Of a stretch of DNA of 36,850 nt, positions 1 through 8,033 are shown piece by piece. Where the stretch lies: assembly GCF_003611635.1 (NCBI RefSeq), contig NZ_RAVZ01000056.1, forward strand, positions 1 through 36,850, given 5' to 3'. This DNA is from Corallococcus terminator. GTDB lineage: Bacteria; Myxococcota; Myxococcia; Myxococcales; Myxococcaceae. The notes beneath the pieces are model-generated. The model was not told the DNA's origin. It was given only the letters and a program-made list of their open reading frames with translations, and did no database searches. How positions within the stretch are numbered: position 1 is the stretch's first letter; the number at the start of each line of letters is the position of its first letter. The translations under genes and the position numbers were made by a program.

Positions 1-120
1 GATTATCACAGCGGGGGGCCCGGGGCACGGCTTCGCCCGGCTCCCCGTCTTGCTGCTCCCATACGCTGAGTGATGTCGGGCGCGGTCATGCCAATGGCGC
101 CTGGGCCTTCAACACGGAGA

Positions 121-150
121 CCGCCGCCGCTCCGTAGGGCGCGGCGGCGG
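121..150 (-). terminator. Perfect 10-bp inverted repeat downstream of the alpha-2-macroglobulin gene
   Basis: CCGCCGCCGC (121-130) and GCGGCGGCGG (141-150) are perfect inverted repeats around a 10-nt loop. They lie 22 nt beyond the stop codon of the minus-strand gene that ends at 173. No U-tract follows on the minus strand, so termination is inferred from position and stem strength only. In the rest of 1-172 I see no gene I can support; short frames there look random. Confidence 0.4.
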
Positions 151-172
151 CCTTCCACGTGGCTGGCGGTGG

Positions 173-3100
173 CTACGGCTTCGGGGCGATGGAGACCTTC
201 ACGCCCTGGGTCCACGTCTTGTGCTCGTCCGCGTAGTACAGGTACGCGCGGCTGGCCGGGCCCGTGTACGTGCCGGGCACCGCGGCCACCAGGGACAGCG
301 GCACGTTGATGCGCTTGTTGGGCTCCATGCCGCGCCAGTACAGGACCACGTCGCGCCCGAGCACCTCGTACGCATCCACCACCTGCCGCTTCACCAGCTC
401 CTTGAGCTGGTCGTGCCGCACCTCCAGCCCGCCCGGCACGCCGAAGATGGCCACCGCCGTGGGCAGCCGCTGGCCCGTGCGGTTGGCAATCACCACCCGC
501 GCTTCGGTGGGCTCGCCCTCGGTGAGCTCCGTCTTCGCCAGCGTCGCCTCCAGCGTCACCTGCGTGTCCTTCGAACTGGCCGGCATCAGCGCGCTGTAGG
601 TGACCTCCACCGAGTACGGCAGCTCCGCGCCGCCCTCCATCCGCAGCTCCACGCGGCGCTCGCCCGCTCCGAGCAGCGCGCTCACGTCGGGCAGCTTGAG
701 GGCCTCCTGCGTGGTGCCGTCGAAGCGCATGGGCTCGCCCACCGGACGGCCCTCCACGTAGACGCGCACCAGGCCTGGGATGAGCTTCGACGCTCTCGCC
801 TTGTCGTAGGCGATGATGGCGCGCAGCGCGAGCACCGTGCTCTGCGTCGCCCCGTAGCGGCCACCGTCGCTGGACTCCGCGAGGAACTTCATCGCCCGCT
901 CCACGTTGCTCACGTGGGAGGGGTCGCGCATCCACGCCAGCGTCGCCAGCGCGGTGGTCTCGATGTTCAGCGTCTCCCCGGAACTGCCCACGATGGACTG
1001 CGTCGCGCCGCCCACCACGCCGTCCTTGGCCTGCAGGGACGCGAGCCGGCCCATCAGCGACCGGGACTCGGCGGTGTCACCCGCGAGCGCCATCACGTTG
1101 GCCGCCAGCGCCACCACGTAGCTGTTGGTGCTCTTCGCCGCCGCGGCCTTCACCGTGGCGACCTCCTGTGACAACTGCTTCGCCTGCGAGGCCGGATTGC
1201 TCGCGCTCTCCAGCAGCGTCCAGAGGATGTATGCGTTCGACGTGTCCGCGTCCTCCACCCACACGTGCAGCGCGCGGCGCTTGCGATTGAAGCCGCCCTG
1301 TCCGTCCCGCTGCTGGAGGAGCCACTCGCGCGTGCGCTCCAGCATCGCGGTGTCCACCTCGCGCACCTGACGCATGTCCGTGAAGTGCAGCAGGCCGAAC
1401 GCGGTCAGCGCCTCGTGGCCTGGGTTCTGCCCGAACCACTCGTAGCCCTTCTCCGACGTCTCGTAGCCCACCAGCCGCTGGTAGCCGCGCTCCAGCTTCT
1501 CCTTCGCGCTCGCCACCAGCTCCGGGTTCACGCCGGTGTGCGTCTGGAAGTACTGCTGCGCCATCGTCATCGGGTACGTGGTGGAGCTGGTCTGCTCGAA
1601 GCAGCCGGAGGGCTCCTGGATGAGGCGCGCCAGCGACTCGGTCATGTTGGCCAGCGGGCCGGGGTACAGGGCGATGGACGTCCGCACGCTGCCGGGCACC
1701 ACGCTTTCGGGGAGCACCACCCGGTGCACCACCGGCTCCTTGGAGGACAGCAGCCCGCCGAAGGACACGCGGCCCGGGAAGCCCCGGGGCTTGATGGACA
1801 GCGTGCGGGTGACGACGTCCGTGTACTCGCCCGCGCTCGCGGTGAGCTTCACGTCCACCGGCTTCGCGTCCTGGCCAATCTCCAGCGAGAAGAGCTGCCG
1901 GGCCCGCGCCTGTGAGGCCAGGTCCTGCGTGCCTCCGCCCGTCACCTTCACGTCGCCCTTCAGCTCCACCTTCACCCCCGCGCCCGAAAGCCTCCCTTCC
2001 GTCCCGTTCACCAGCGCCACCGGCAGCCGCACCACGTCCCCCGACGTCACCTCCAGGGGCAGCTTGGGCTCCGCGTAGAACGGCTGCACCGACTCCAGTT
2101 CCGCCACCGCCGAGCCGAGCGCTCCGTCACCACCCACCGCTCCCGCGAACGCCTTGAACGTCGTGACCGAGTCGCTCATCGCGAAGGACACCATCACCTC
2201 GCCGGTGCGGGCATCCGTGCGCACGCCTGCGTTCCAGTAGAGCGTCTCCGCGAAGTCGACCCGGTCCCCCGCCTTGCGGTTGGGGCGCAGCGTGTGCGCG
2301 AACTCGCGGAAGTAGACCGTCGGTCTCCGGAGGACCCTCCTCCTGTCATCGAAGTTGATGTCCCGCTTGGCGCGGGCCTTGTCCATCATCGGCGCTTCCT
2401 CCTCCGCCATCGCCTCGGGCGCGACCGCTTGGAGGGCCGCCGGGGCCATGGGCGCCGGAGCCACGACCACGGGCGCCGCGGGCTCCCGGGCCGGGGGCGC
2501 CGCAGCCGGGGCGGCGGCCTTGGCCAATTCGGGCATCACACCTCCCATGGCGGCTCCTTCGCCAGCGACCCCTTCGTCCTCGTCCATGACTTCCCGATCC
2601 ATCATCGGCTGCACGATCCCGCCCTTCGCGGCGGCGGCGGAGGCGACCCGACCGCCCCTGTTGCTGGCCGGCCGGGGCCTCTGGACGGGCTCCTGCGGCC
2701 AGCGCACCGCGAGCACGCGCATCGCCGCGTCACCATGCCGGGCGAGGAAGCCCTGTGTGTCGGTCAGCGCGAAGCGCCGCCAGCCCTGCGTCCCCAGCAG
2801 CAGGTCCACCGCCAGCTTCGACTTGGGATTCTTCGCGTCGAGGTAGAGCTGCGCATCCGCCAGCTCCTTCACCTCGGGCTCCAGCAGCACCATGACCGGG
2901 AGCTGCGGGGCCTGGTCGCGCTTCTCCTGGAGCTCCAGCACCGCGTCATCCGTGACGGTGAGCATCACCAGCGCGGAGACCGGCTTGCCGTCGCGCGTCG
3001 TCCGGGCCGTGAGCTGCACCGGGCCGCCGGGCACGTAGCGCGTGCGGTCCGCCTTCAGCTCGACCTTCACCTCCTTCGAGGGCTGGCGGAACACCAGCCG

Positions 3101-4357
3101 CTCCGCGACAGGCCGCCCGTCGTGGTCCCACACCGTGGCGACGAGCACGCCGTCCGCCTCGCCCGGGTCCAGCGTCACCGGCCCGCCCTTCGAGTCCCCG
3201 AGCACCACCGAGGCGACGCGCACCTCGCGCTGGCTCAGCGTCACCGTCGCCCGGCCCACGCCGGTCAGTCCCACCGCGAGCTGCACCAGCTTGCCGGCGG
3301 GCACCACGTCCTCGCGCACGCGGATGACGGCGCCCCTCGGCTTCACCTCCGGCAGCGGGAAGCTCTTCTGGATGCCGGACGGAGCGTCGATGCGCAGCGC
3401 GTACCGCACCCCCTCCTGCGGGGTCAGCTCGAAGCGGCCACGGCCCTCATGCTCCGAGCGCACGCGGGCCACCACCTTGCCGGAGCCCACCTCCACCACC
3501 CGGCCCGCCAGGTCCGCCGGCTTGCGCGCGGGCGTGCGCGCCTCGAAGTAGACGCGCGACGTGAGCCCCGCCACCAGCTCGCCGCCCTCCGGGTACACGG
3601 CCAGATCCAGCGTCTGGAGGAGGATGGGAATCGTCTTCGCCGCCGACTCCACCACGCCCCCGTCCTCGATGGTGAAGGCCAGCGTGCCCTCACCGCGCTC
3701 CATGGCCGCGGGCAGCGGGAAGCTCACCGTGCAGCGCCCCTTGCCGTCCACCGTGCACGGCACCTTCGCCGCGGTGGCGCCGTCGACGAGCGCGGTGGCC
3801 GTCACCTTCGCGCCCTCGGGCACGCCGCCCTCCGCGCGCTTCACGTCCAGCGTGGCGGTGACGGTGTCGCCCGGCCCGTAGCCGTCCCGGAGGAACTCAA
3901 TCTGCGACTTGAGCCGGGGGGCCCGGTAGGCGCGCACGTCGAACTTCCGCTCCGCGGGGGCCGCGCCCGACCACGGGTAGGTGACGCGCAGGGTGTACTC
4001 GCCGCCGGCCTGACCGGCGGGGATGGGCCAGGCGTATCCCCAGACGGCGTCCGCCGTGGACAGCGTGGTGGTGGTGACGACGTCGCCCCGGGGCCCCCGC
4101 ACCTCCAACTGCGCCTGGAGCGAGCCCGCGTACGGCTTGCGGCTCAGGGCCTCCAGCATCAGGCCCCGTGCCAGCACCTGCTCCCCGGGCCGGTAGAGCG
4201 GCTTGTCGGTGGTGACATGGGTCAGGTAGCGGTCCGCGCCGCCCAGGGAGCGGGTGGTGGCCCGGGCCGCGAGGACGCGGGGCGCCAGCAGTACGAGGGG
4301 GGTGGCGAACCCCAGGGTCAGGAGCACGTGCAGGGCACGAGGGACGTGGAAGGACAT
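173..4357 (-). CDS. Alpha-2-macroglobulin family protein (thioester protease trap)
   Basis: The product is about 1394 aa. Bacterial alpha-2-macroglobulins are thought to trap attacking proteases: cleavage of a bait region exposes a Cys-Gln thioester that binds the protease covalently. The thioester motif GCFEQ is intact at about residues 918-922 (Cys919, Gln922), preceded by PS. An A2M-domain signature (ETLYWNAGVRTD) lies near residue 700. Several MG/MG2-type beta domains (TTDKPLYRPGEQV) precede it, and an alpha-helical thioester domain follows. A hydrophobic N-terminal segment ending in VLA-A looks like a signal peptide. It has no cysteine, so this is probably a periplasmic or secreted protein, not a lipoprotein like E. 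coli YfhM. Residues about 556-675 are low complexity (Pro/Ala/Met/Glu) and probably contain the bait region. The start chosen is ATG 4357; an in-frame TTG at 4369 is possible, and neither has a clear ribosome binding site. No penicillin-binding protein 1C partner is visible alongside. Confidence 0.93.
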   Translation of the reverse strand: MSFHVPRALHVLLTLGFATPLVLLAPRVLAARATTRSLGGADRYLTHVTTDKPLYRPGEQVLARGLMLEALSRKPYAGSLQAQLEVRGPRGDVVTTTTLSTADAVWGYAWPIPAGQAGGEYTLRVTYPWSGAAPAERKFDVRAYRAPRLKSQIEFLRDGYGPGDTVTATLDVKRAEGGVPEGAKVTATALVDGATAAKVPCTVDGKGRCTVSFPLPAAMERGEGTLAFTIEDGGVVESAAKTIPILLQTLDLAVYPEGGELVAGLTSRVYFEARTPARKPADLAGRVVEVGSGKVVARVRSEHEGRGRFELTPQEGVRYALRIDAPSGIQKSFPLPEVKPRGAVIRVREDVVPAGKLVQLAVGLTGVGRATVTLSQREVRVASVVLGDSKGGPVTLDPGEADGVLVATVWDHDGRPVAERLVFRQPSKEVKVELKADRTRYVPGGPVQLTARTTRDGKPVSALVMLTVTDDAVLELQEKRDQAPQLPVMVLLEPEVKELADAQLYLDAKNPKSKLAVDLLLGTQGWRRFALTDTQGFLARHGDAAMRVLAVRWPQEPVQRPRPASNRGGRVASAAAAKGGIVQPMMDREVMDEDEGVAGEGAAMGGVMPELAKAAAPAAAPPAREPAAPVVVAPAPMAPAALQAVAPEAMAEEEAPMMDKARAKRDINFDDRRRVLRRPTVYFREFAHTLRPNRKAGDRVDFAETLYWNAGVRTDARTGEVMVSFAMSDSVTTFKAFAGAVGGDGALGSAVAELESVQPFYAEPKLPLEVTSGDVVRLPVALVNGTEGRLSGAGVKVELKGDVKVTGGGTQDLASQARARQLFSLEIGQDAKPVDVKLTASAGEYTDVVTRTLSIKPRGFPGRVSFGGLLSSKEPVVHRVVLPESVVPGSVRTSIALYPGPLANMTESLARLIQEPSGCFEQTSSTTYPMTMAQQYFQTHTGVNPELVASAKEKLERGYQRLVGYETSEKGYEWFGQNPGHEALTAFGLLHFTDMRQVREVDTAMLERTREWLLQQRDGQGGFNRKRRALHVWVEDADTSNAYILWTLLESASNPASQAKQLSQEVATVKAAAAKSTNSYVVALAANVMALAGDTAESRSLMGRLASLQAKDGVVGGATQSIVGSSGETLNIETTALATLAWMRDPSHVSNVERAMKFLAESSDGGRYGATQSTVLALRAIIAYDKARASKLIPGLVRVYVEGRPVGEPMRFDGTTQEALKLPDVSALLGAGERRVELRMEGGAELPYSVEVTYSALMPASSKDTQVTLEATLAKTELTEGEPTEARVVIANRTGQRLPTAVAIFGVPGGLEVRHDQLKELVKRQVVDAYEVLGRDVVLYWRGMEPNKRINVPLSLVAAVPGTYTGPASRAYLYYADEHKTWTQGVKVSIAPKP

Positions 4358-4381
4358 GGGGCCATTCAACGGGCAGGAGCG

Positions 4382-4394
4382 CTAGAAGTTCTAG
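4382..4394. promoter_or_regulatory. 13-bp palindrome upstream of the alpha-2-macroglobulin gene
   Basis: CTAGAA-G-TTCTAG is a perfect palindrome 25 nt upstream of ATG 4357, within the 250-bp gap between two divergent genes. Its position would suit an operator or a promoter-proximal site. No regulator is identified, and chance occurrence is possible. Confidence 0.25.
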
Positions 4395-4606
4395 TGGCCC
4401 CCCGGCGACCAGACGCGCCGCGGCAGGCCGGCCCGGATTGCACGCCGCCCCGTCACCCTCGACCCAGGGGGTGGACGGCTCGGCGAGCGCGCCACTGAAC
4501 AGCGCCAGGTCCGGTCATCCGGAACGCGGACTGAGACTGTCATTGGCTTGTAGGCTCAAGGGGCGCGACGCGATGGTGCGTTTCGCCTTGTCCCCAGGAG
4601 TCTCCC

Positions 4607-4960
4607 ATGTCGCTCTTGCGTCGGTTGTTGTCCTTCAGCGCGGTCATGTTGCTTGGCGTCGCGCCCGTGGCTTCCGCCGAGGCCCCGAACGCGAGCTACG
4701 AGGACGCCTCTCACGCGTCCACGCTGGGCCCCCTCTGTCATGAGAGCCTTTGCGACACGAACCAGGACTGCCGGAACGCGTGCCCCGGTGCGCTCACGGC
4801 GACCTGCGTCCAGTCCAGTTGCCAGTTCACCTACAGCACCGGTGGGGGCGGAGGCCCCGGCGGTCCCCTGTGCTCGGAACAGTTCTGCTCCGACGACGCG
4901 GAGTGCGACTGCAACGGCCGACGGGGCTTCTGTGGCACGGACTGGACCTGCCACTACTGA
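4607..4960 (+). CDS. Small secreted cysteine-rich protein with two six-cysteine modules
   Basis: This 117-aa protein starts with a clear Sec signal peptide (MSLLRRLL..., hydrophobic core, cleavage near ASA-EA). AGGAG sits about 8 nt before the ATG. The mature part has 12 cysteines in two tandem modules, each beginning GPLC and spaced C-x4-C-x5-C-x(1 or 3)-C-x(6 or 7)-C-x4-C. The modules are joined by a Gly-rich linker (about 11 residues, GGGGG-P-GG). Even cysteine number and regular spacing suggest disulfide-bonded knot-like folds outside the cytoplasm. I do not recognise the family. Toxin, inhibitor and adhesive roles are all open, and nothing in the neighbours decides among them. The gene is a single unit, divergent from the alpha-2-macroglobulin gene and followed by a strong hairpin. 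Confidence 0.8.
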   Translation: MSLLRRLLSFSAVMLLGVAPVASAEAPNASYEDASHASTLGPLCHESLCDTNQDCRNACPGALTATCVQSSCQFTYSTGGGGGPGGPLCSEQFCSDDAECDCNGRRGFCGTDWTCHY

Positions 4961-4976
4961 CCGCCCGGTCTGGAAT

Positions 4977-5024
4977 GGGACCATGCCTGCCGCGGGCAGT
5001 TACCACCGCGGGGGCATGGTTCCC
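4977..5024. terminator. Long hairpin between convergent genes
   Basis: GGGA-CCATGCC-TG-CCGCGG (4977-4995) pairs with CCGCGG-G-GGCATGG-T-TCCC (5006-5024) around a 10-nt loop, with small bulges. It lies between the stop of the cysteine-rich gene (4960) and the end of the opposing DinB-like gene (5045), so it probably serves as a bidirectional terminator. There is no long T-run on either side. Confidence 0.6.
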
Positions 5025-5044
5025 CCCGCTGGTTTCGTCCTCAC

Positions 5045-5569
5045 TCAGCGGGCGCTGACGGCGTAGAGAAAGCGTGCGTAGCCGAGTTCGGCGGCGCTCT
5101 TGGTGAGCTCGACAGTGGCCCAGGCGATGACGTCTCCGAACGGACGGTCCTGGAAGGGCCAGCGTGTTCGCAGCGGTGAGCGCAGGTCTTCGTCCGTGAG
5201 CCTTTCGAGGAGGGTCTGCCATTGGCCCTGGAGCCGGCCAATCCACTCGCGGACGGCGTCGGCATCGCCGGGCCACGGCACGCTCTCGCGGGTGAGGGTC
5301 CCTTCGCCGAAGGAGTGGTCGAGCACCATGGACCACCAGAAGCCGAGGTGCCACGTCAGCCACGCGAGGCTGGAGGGCCCGAGGTCATAGCCTTCGTGCT
5401 CGGGCCAGTCGGCGCGCCACGTCCCGTCCGGAAGCGGCTGCACGTGCAAGCCCTTGTGGGCAGGGCGCCACAGGCACTCCTCGGTCGTCAGCCCATCGAG
5501 GTGGTAACGGGTGAGGGCCCACGCTGTTTCAAACTGTCGGAGCAGGTAGCCACGGGCTTCGTCGGACAT
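5045..5569 (-). CDS. DinB-family (DinB_2-like) protein
   Basis: The 174-aa product has the four-helix layout of the DinB/YfiT-like superfamily: an N-terminal helix (YLLRQFETAWALTRYHLDGL), the LWRPA segment, an LAWLTWHLGFWW helix (His74) and a C-terminal helix with ELTKSAAELGYARFLY. Family members are often metal-binding and include thiol-dependent transferases and DNA-damage-induced proteins; function is unknown for most. The C-terminal HxxxH seen in metal-binding DinB proteins is not visible here, so the metal site may be incomplete. It is monocistronic, convergent with the cysteine-rich gene, with ATG at 5569 and no strong ribosome binding site. Confidence 0.8.
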   Translation of the reverse strand: MSDEARGYLLRQFETAWALTRYHLDGLTTEECLWRPAHKGLHVQPLPDGTWRADWPEHEGYDLGPSSLAWLTWHLGFWWSMVLDHSFGEGTLTRESVPWPGDADAVREWIGRLQGQWQTLLERLTDEDLRSPLRTRWPFQDRPFGDVIAWATVELTKSAAELGYARFLYAVSAR

Positions 5570-5685
5570 GGGAGCAACCCTGGGGGCAGGTTCAACGCAG
5601 GACTGCGCTTTCTACACGAACTCCGACTTGAGCCCCATCGCGCCAATGCCGCGTCAGCCGTGCAAACCGTGCTGCCGCCTCGCTG

Positions 5686-7017
5686 TCAGCGGAGCTCCTC
5701 TTCCAGGAGATCCCAACGGGCATCCACCCAGTCGTGGATGTATTTCACCTCGTCCTCGAAGCTGTTGATGTCCGTGCGCTGGTTCCAGAGCGGGAACTGG
5801 CGATAGGCCTCGCCCCAGTGGGCTTCATCCTTCCGGGCCGCGCGCTCGACCTCGGCGGCATAGGTGTCGATGAGCCCCTGGACGACGTCCCGGTGAAGCG
5901 AGGTGAGGAGCAGCGTGTGGAATCGCTCGCGGAGGGGCTGACGGATGGCTGGATCCTCCATCATCCGGGTCCAGATGAGGTTCTGCTCCGGGAAGATGTC
6001 CATCGGCCATGGGGCCCGCCTCGTGGTGTCCCAGTTCTGTCCGAAGCTGGCATCCAGGTCCCAGGGGATGTATCGCCATCGCGCCGCCGCTCCTTGCGCA
6101 CGGAAGTGGTAGGCGTTCTTCGCCACGGAGTCGGACAGGGCCGCCAGGTGGGCCAGCATCCACCAGCCCTCATAGTCCTCCACGCGCATCCAGGCGCCTC
6201 GCTCCGCGCGGAAGCGTTCCGGAGGGGTGTCCGCCACGAAGGCGGTGAACTGCTCGATGCTGGCGTAGGCCCCATCTCCCGTCTCGGGCTCGCCCTCCTT
6301 CTTCTCATGGTCCTGATGCAGCGAAAGCTTGGGCCTGTCGAACGCATCCTGCCGGGAGAAGTTGGCGCCTGGGCCCACGGCCTTGAAGAGCTCACCCCTG
6401 GCGTCCATCCCCTGCGCCGCGAGCGAGTGACGGTCGACGTGGTCCGCCACCGTGAAGAGTCCGTGATAGCGCCCGTCCAGATAGACGACAGCGCTGAAGG
6501 TCTTCACCTGGAGGTGTTCGGAAGACATGCGGCTCCACAGGGTGAAGCCGAGTCGGGCGCGGATGTATGAATTGTCATTGAAGGGGCTGATCAACACCAG
6601 CTTGCGCCGGTCCGAGAAGCCGCCCGCGAGCAAGGGCTCGTCAAAGGTCTGCCCATCGAGGAAGTGGAGCGTGAAGCTGCGCTTGGGGAAGGCCTTCGAC
6701 GTCGCCCCTCGATGTCTGGCCCGGGCGACGTGGCAGCGCCCGCGATAGAAGACGCGCGCCGCCTGGTAGCCGTCGTCGTCTGGCAGCGAATCCGCCACGT
6801 AGAGGTGGAGCACCGGCAGCCCATCCTCTTCGACGTAGCCGCGCGGATCCTCACCCTGGACGGGCGCGTCCGCTTCGAGTGCGGCGCCTGGGGTCTCTGT
6901 GCACTCGGGAACGGCGGTCCGCCCCGGGCTCTGGGGCAGGCAGGCTGGCGCGGCCGCTCCCAGCGCGAGCACCAGGCCCATGGCCACGCGCAAGGACCCA
7001 TGCCTCGCTTGCCCCAT
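5686..7017 (-). CDS. CotH kinase family protein, predicted secreted/lipoprotein
   Basis: The product is 443 aa from ATG 7017, which is preceded by GGAGGAGGG at good spacing. The longer frame upstream is low-complexity Arg/Pro and unlikely to be coding. An N-terminal hydrophobic segment ends in APAC, a weak lipobox, so it is exported and possibly lipid-anchored. CotH hallmarks are visible: a beta-strand region LHLYVAD, RHRGATSKAFPKRSFTLHF, a domain with SYIRARLGFTLWSRM, YLDGRYHGLFTVADHVDR, and the catalytic-type motif YIPWDLDASFGQNW. CotH proteins are atypical protein kinases, first known from Bacillus spore coats. The usual Glu in GLYxLxExxD reads as Asp here (GLFTVADHVD). Substrate is unknown, although a role in coat or surface phosphorylation in a spore-forming myxobacterium is conceivable. 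Confidence 0.85.
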   Translation of the reverse strand: MGQARHGSLRVAMGLVLALGAAAPACLPQSPGRTAVPECTETPGAALEADAPVQGEDPRGYVEEDGLPVLHLYVADSLPDDDGYQAARVFYRGRCHVARARHRGATSKAFPKRSFTLHFLDGQTFDEPLLAGGFSDRRKLVLISPFNDNSYIRARLGFTLWSRMSSEHLQVKTFSAVVYLDGRYHGLFTVADHVDRHSLAAQGMDARGELFKAVGPGANFSRQDAFDRPKLSLHQDHEKKEGEPETGDGAYASIEQFTAFVADTPPERFRAERGAWMRVEDYEGWWMLAHLAALSDSVAKNAYHFRAQGAAARWRYIPWDLDASFGQNWDTTRRAPWPMDIFPEQNLIWTRMMEDPAIRQPLRERFHTLLLTSLHRDVVQGLIDTYAAEVERAARKDEAHWGEAYRQFPLWNQRTDINSFEDEVKYIHDWVDARWDLLEEELR

Positions 7018-7370
7018 CGACCCTCCTCCGCGCCCGCGCCTCGCAGCCAGCCACGTCTTCGCCCCAGCACCGATTCCCCGGTGGCGCCCGCCCTGCCTCC
7101 AGGAGCGACGCTTTCGTCGCCCATCCGTCACCTCGCGGCCAGGGGCGGCGGGAGTCCGAGGCCCGGTCCGCCGCGCGGCCGGTGCAGCAGGCGCATCACT
7201 GCCGGGGGAAGGTGAACAGCCGCCCCGTCGCTGCCAAGGGCGTCCTTGGGGGCAGGTCGAGCGACGGCGCTGGTGGAGGAGGTGAGCGCTTCCGCACTTC
7301 GCCCCCGAATATCCTTCCATCCGACAGGGCCTGGATGTGCCATCACGCAGTCTTCCTGGAGAGCCACGTC
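7018..7370. other. Intergenic region between divergent CotH-type and lipoprotein genes
   Basis: This 353-nt gap must hold the promoters of both flanking genes. I see no credible gene in it; the open frames are Arg/Pro/Gly low complexity. One small perfect inverted repeat, GCGACG-CTTT-CGTCGC (7105-7120), lies about 90 nt upstream of the CotH-type start. No convincing -35/-10 pair was recognised. Confidence 0.5.
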
Positions 7371-7853
7371 ATGCGAATCCGAACCCTTCTTCCCTTGTGC
7401 TTCACCGGGCTGCTGGCCTGCGCCACGCCCTCTCGTTCCACCGACACCGCGGCGGCCGCGCAGAATGACAGCACGCCGGTGCAGCCCTGCCCGACACCCC
7501 CTCCGGGAAACCCCGGGGACGTGCTCATCACCGCCAACGCGGAGGGCAAGGTCCACTTCAGCACCACGACCGTGCAGGTGCAGGCCGGACAGACCGTGAC
7601 CTTCGTGTCCCAGGTGCAGCAGGACCGGTGCATCGGCGTGTCGGGCGAGTCGCTCTTCAAGGAGGGCTCGCAGAACCCGTTGCTGGTGCCTGCCTGCCAG
7701 AGCGCTTCGTGGACGTTGCGTGGCAAGGATCCCCAGGGGAGCCACAAGCTGTGGTCCTGCCCGATGAGCGACTGCTCGAAGTGCAATGAGCCCCAGGGCA
7801 TCACCGAGACCATCAATGGCACCCTGGAAGTCACGGGGCGCGGCGAGAACTAG
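7371..7853 (+). CDS. Cysteine-rich lipoprotein, possibly cupredoxin-like
   Basis: This 160-aa product starts MRIRTLL and carries a good lipobox, LLAC (Cys17), so it should be an outer-surface or periplasmic lipoprotein. After a Thr/Pro linker it reads HFSTTTVQVQAGQTVTFVSQ, a strand pattern typical of cupredoxin-like beta-sandwiches. Where blue copper proteins have ligand histidines, this one shows cysteines: DRC (Cys87), PAC (Cys109) and SCPMSDCSKC (Cys130, 135, 138). Disulfides or an unusual metal site are possible, but the fold assignment is inference from pattern only. GGAG lies about 10 nt before the ATG. A hairpin with a T-rich tail follows the stop. Confidence 0.75.
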   Translation: MRIRTLLPLCFTGLLACATPSRSTDTAAAAQNDSTPVQPCPTPPPGNPGDVLITANAEGKVHFSTTTVQVQAGQTVTFVSQVQQDRCIGVSGESLFKEGSQNPLLVPACQSASWTLRGKDPQGSHKLWSCPMSDCSKCNEPQGITETINGTLEVTGRGEN

Positions 7854-7868
7854 CGGCGCCGGGAGAGG

Positions 7869-7910
7869 GAGCGGTGCCGGTCCTGGGGGACCGTGTGCCG
7901 CTCTCTTTCC
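7869..7910 (+). terminator. Rho-independent-type terminator
   Basis: GAGCGG (7869-7874) and CGGTCC (7878-7883) pair with GGACCG (7888-7893) and CCGCTC (7898-7903) around a TGGG loop and a small internal loop. A pyrimidine tail, TCTTTCC, follows. It lies 16 nt after the lipoprotein stop codon. Confidence 0.65.
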
Positions 7911-8033
7911 AAGGGTAACTTCAGACAAGTCAAGTTCAAAGTCAAAGGGCAGGCCAGAGCTTCAGGGTTTGAAGTTGTTGAGAGATTTTGGAAAGCCAGT
8001 CTTGAGTGATTGGGGATGCAATAGTAGTTAGAC

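Noticed and set aside
1-172. Possible gene end at the left edge
   Set aside because: All frames are short, lack a domain pattern and contain stops. Only the inverted repeat at 121-150 is supported.
2294-4498. 734-aa open frame on the plus strand, opposite the alpha-2-macroglobulin gene
   Set aside because: It is Arg/His/Gly-rich without domains, and it mirrors a gene whose thioester motif and domains are clear. It is a high-GC shadow.
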